Part shown: positions 5,760 through 7,264 of the stretch, piece after piece
Numbering within the stretch: the stretch's first letter is position 1
Layout: the number at the start of each line of letters is the position of its first letter
Assembly: GCA_937906495.1 (NCBI GenBank)
Contig: CALCVT010000098.1
Location: 1-7,264 of the forward strand
Origin: an uncultured Prevotella sp.
GTDB lineage: Bacteria > Bacteroidota > Bacteroidia > Bacteroidales > Bacteroidaceae
Length of the DNA: 7,264 nucleotides
Reading direction: 5' to 3'
The notes under the pieces: generated by a model
Seen by the model: the letters and a program-made list of their open reading frames with translations, nothing else
Databases searched by the model: none
Told to the model about the DNA's origin: nothing
Program-made: the position numbers and the translations under genes

Positions 5760-7081
5760 AACATCTCAATCCTTGGGAAGAAGGTCTACGCAACCAACTG
5801 TCCTCACATCAGTCGGTTCCTCCCGTTAATGGATGGGAACGTTTGGAGGCCTCGCTTGCAACAAAAAAAATAACGAAGCAAAAACCTTTTTATCTCAAAC
5901 CTTCATTTATAGCAACTGCATGCTCTGTAGCTGCATGTCTGACAATGGTCGTGTTGTTGAACCCATCTGCAACGAACAACGAACTTAATATTCAAAACAA
6001 AAAAACTGCTAAAACTACTTTAACCCAAGTCAAGCCTATAGCAACCTTATCTTCATTGACTCAAGGTGCTTCTGTAAACTCAAACACACCTTGTCAGATA
6101 GTTGTTTCTCAACAACAAAGAACCACAAGCCACAGACTAAATGTAAATAACAATACTCATACCAACGAAAAATCAGCAAATTCTTGCACGAACACATACA
6201 CTCTACAAGGCAATGCAACACAAGATAAAGAGTTAACTCCAACTCAAAACTCTACGACAAGTTTGTCAAAATCCCCTTCTCATCAAAGATATACCACAAA
6301 ATCAACTAATCATTGTACAACACGAACCTTACCTCGAGCTGCAAGTACAAGAACTAATCATAGTGCAGAAAGACAAATTAATATACATCAATTAGCGCTA
6401 CACACAAGCGCTACGCCCTCATTTCATCAGCACGAAGCTGGTTACTATGCAAAAGCTAACGCATACGTAAGCAGCGAAGCAACTTTGAATAATGGAAAGG
6501 GACAATCAGCAGACATGGCAATGTTAATGGGCAAAAATATTAACCGTGACGTACAAACACGCGTTAGCCACCGCACCCCTTTTCAAGCAGGGTTAAGTTT
6601 AACCATTAAACTTAACAAACGATGGAGTTTAGGTACCGGTATTACTTATACACATCTGTCTTCTGATATTGAATCGGGCTCTGATGTATCATTTTATCAT
6701 ACTGAGCAACACCTACATTACGTGGGTATTCCTTTACAAGCAAATTATACGGCATTTAAATCTCGCCCGTTTAACGCTTACCTCACGGCGGGAGCCCAAT
6801 TGGAAAAATGCATCAAAGGAAGTCAAAACACTTCATTCCACATAGATAATGCCTATAAATCGAACGCGAGCCATAATAAACACCTAGGTAACGGATTATG
6901 GCAGGCTTCCGTGAATATTGCAGCAGGTTTGCAAGCTAATCTCACTAAAAGTATTGGCTTATACTTTGAACCAGGTATTACTTATTTTATTCCAGATGGC
7001 AGTTCACTCCTCACTATTCGACATGAAAAACCATGGCAATTTACTATGCAGGGGGGCTTACGTTTTACTTTTGGTAAATGA
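5756..7081 (+). CDS. Dual membrane-spanning anti-sigma factor (Dma-like) with C-terminal beta-barrel
   Basis: A 441-residue protein predicted to hold the sigma factor inactive in the cytoplasm while sensing at the outer membrane. Residues 1-49 are a short polar cytoplasmic segment containing NPWEEGLRNQL and PPVNGWERLEASL, likely the sigma-binding part. Residues about 50-69 form one transmembrane helix after a Lys-rich stretch. Residues about 70-265 are low-complexity, rich in Thr, Asn, Ser and Gln, with no domain I recognise, long enough to cross the periplasm. Residues about 272-441 are alternating polar/apolar strands of a small outer-membrane barrel (PorT/OmpA-like size) ending in GGLRFTFGK. 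Three linker cysteines (113, 144, 187) are unusual. It overlaps the sigma gene by ATGA. The layout matches the Dma family described in B. thetaiotaomicron, as I recall. Calling it only an outer-membrane beta-barrel protein would miss the N-terminus. Architecture is clear; the anti-sigma role is inferred. Confidence 0.85.
   Translation: MKHLNPWEEGLRNQLSSHQSVPPVNGWERLEASLATKKITKQKPFYLKPSFIATACSVAACLTMVVLLNPSATNNELNIQNKKTAKTTLTQVKPIATLSSLTQGASVNSNTPCQIVVSQQQRTTSHRLNVNNNTHTNEKSANSCTNTYTLQGNATQDKELTPTQNSTTSLSKSPSHQRYTTKSTNHCTTRTLPRAASTRTNHSAERQINIHQLALHTSATPSFHQHEAGYYAKANAYVSSEATLNNGKGQSADMAMLMGKNINRDVQTRVSHRTPFQAGLSLTIKLNKRWSLGTGITYTHLSSDIESGSDVSFYHTEQHLHYVGIPLQANYTAFKSRPFNAYLTAGAQLEKCIKGSQNTSFHIDNAYKSNASHNKHLGNGLWQASVNIAAGLQANLTKSIGLYFEPGITYFIPDGSSLLTIRHEKPWQFTMQGGLRFTFGK
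6592..6616 (+). repeat. Perfect 11-base inverted repeat inside the beta-barrel coding region
   Basis: GTTAAGTTTAA (6592-6602) and TTAAACTTAAC (6606-6616) are exact reverse complements around CCA. The stretch encodes the first barrel strand and turn (LSLTIKLN). The 3-base centre is tight for an RNA hairpin loop, but a 5-base loop with a 10-base stem is possible. Confidence 0.8.
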
Positions 7082-7135
7082 GCTACGTGAAAATATATTT
7101 ACTAATATTGCTGTCCGATAACCCTTAATAATCTT

Positions 7136-7177
7136 AGTCCAACCTCTAAATTTATAGAAGTTGGACTTATTTTTATT
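7136..7177 (+). terminator. Rho-independent terminator of the NigD-sigma-Dma operon
   Basis: AGTCCAAC (7136-7143) pairs perfectly with GTTGGACT (7160-7167). Inside a C/A mismatch, TCTA (7145-7148) pairs with TAGA (7155-7158) around a 6-base loop. TATTTTTATT follows. It lies 55 bases past the stop at 7081. Confidence 0.85.
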
Positions 7178-7256
7178 GTGGACAAGCCCCTCCTAAAAAA
7201 TTTTATTACTGAAGTCATCTAAACTTATTGAGAAAATATAAAATGGGAGATTTTTG

Positions 7257-7264
7257 TATCTTTG
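7257..7264 (+). promoter_or_regulatory. -7 box of a promoter for the next gene to the right
   Basis: The last eight bases, TATCTTTG, match TAnnTTTG fully and lie in AT-rich DNA downstream of the operon terminator. The best upstream TTG (7228-7230) is 26 bases away, longer than the usual spacing near 19, so the -33 element is weak or absent. The gene itself is outside the window. Confidence 0.5.

Noticed and set aside
6394..6414. Direct repeat AGCGCTAC, five bases, AGCGCTAC in the linker coding region
   Set aside because: Only 8 bases with two copies, and within low-complexity linker sequence where short duplications are common.
6918..7121. Plus-strand open frame of 67 codons at the 3' end of the barrel gene
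   Set aside because: Overlaps the barrel gene in another frame, has no start signal and no family resemblance.

Overview
This window looks like a chromosomal segment of a Bacteroidales bacterium (Bacteroides/Prevotella relatives). The reasons are AT-leaning DNA, near-absence of Shine-Dalgarno sequences, promoters of the Bacteroidota type (-7 box TAnnTTTG, with -33 TTTG in one case), and lineage-typical families: NigD-like lipoprotein, DUF4369-thioredoxin protein, and an ECF sigma factor paired with a beta-barrel protein. No tRNA, rRNA, CRISPR array, insertion sequence or phage gene was seen. I made no species call.

Left half, minus strand (3179 to 217): three genes in one direction with short gaps (66 and 51 bases), probably one operon. 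In transcription order they are a polyprenol-phosphate mannosyltransferase-like GT2 enzyme, dihydroorotase (pyrC) and a PlsC-type acyltransferase. These are housekeeping functions: lipid-linked sugar, pyrimidine synthesis, phospholipid synthesis. Bases 1-216 hold a good minus-strand promoter at 37-67 for a gene beyond the left edge, and no convincing terminator.

Middle: at 3209-3247 a perfect inverted repeat forms two back-to-back -7 boxes, a compact divergent promoter. Rightward from it runs a secreted DUF4369/TlpA-like thioredoxin gene that is split into two overlapping frames (3278-3889 and 3889-4353). The junction is a run of five C directly before a TAATG stop-start. One missing C explains the split. 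A strong terminator follows at 4384-4420.

Right half, plus strand (4496 to 7081): a NigD-like surface-type lipoprotein, an ECF sigma factor, and a 441-residue protein overlapping the sigma gene by ATGA. The last protein has a short cytoplasmic N-terminus, one inner-membrane helix, a disordered Thr/Asn/Ser-rich linker of about 200 residues and a C-terminal outer-membrane beta-barrel. This matches the dual membrane-spanning anti-sigma factor (Dma) arrangement reported, as I recall, for Bacteroides thetaiotaomicron (Dma1, its sigma factor Das1, and NigD1, linked to outer-membrane-vesicle production). Here all three components lie next to each other and appear to form one operon, closed by a terminator at 7136-7177. 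No housekeeping -7 box is visible in front of this operon after the preceding terminator, which fits control by its own ECF sigma factor. The window ends exactly on a TAnnTTTG element for the next gene.

The sigma/Dma/NigD locus is the most interesting part. Its architecture is not unknown to science, but this copy and its gene order deserve attention. The split thioredoxin gene is the second point to check.
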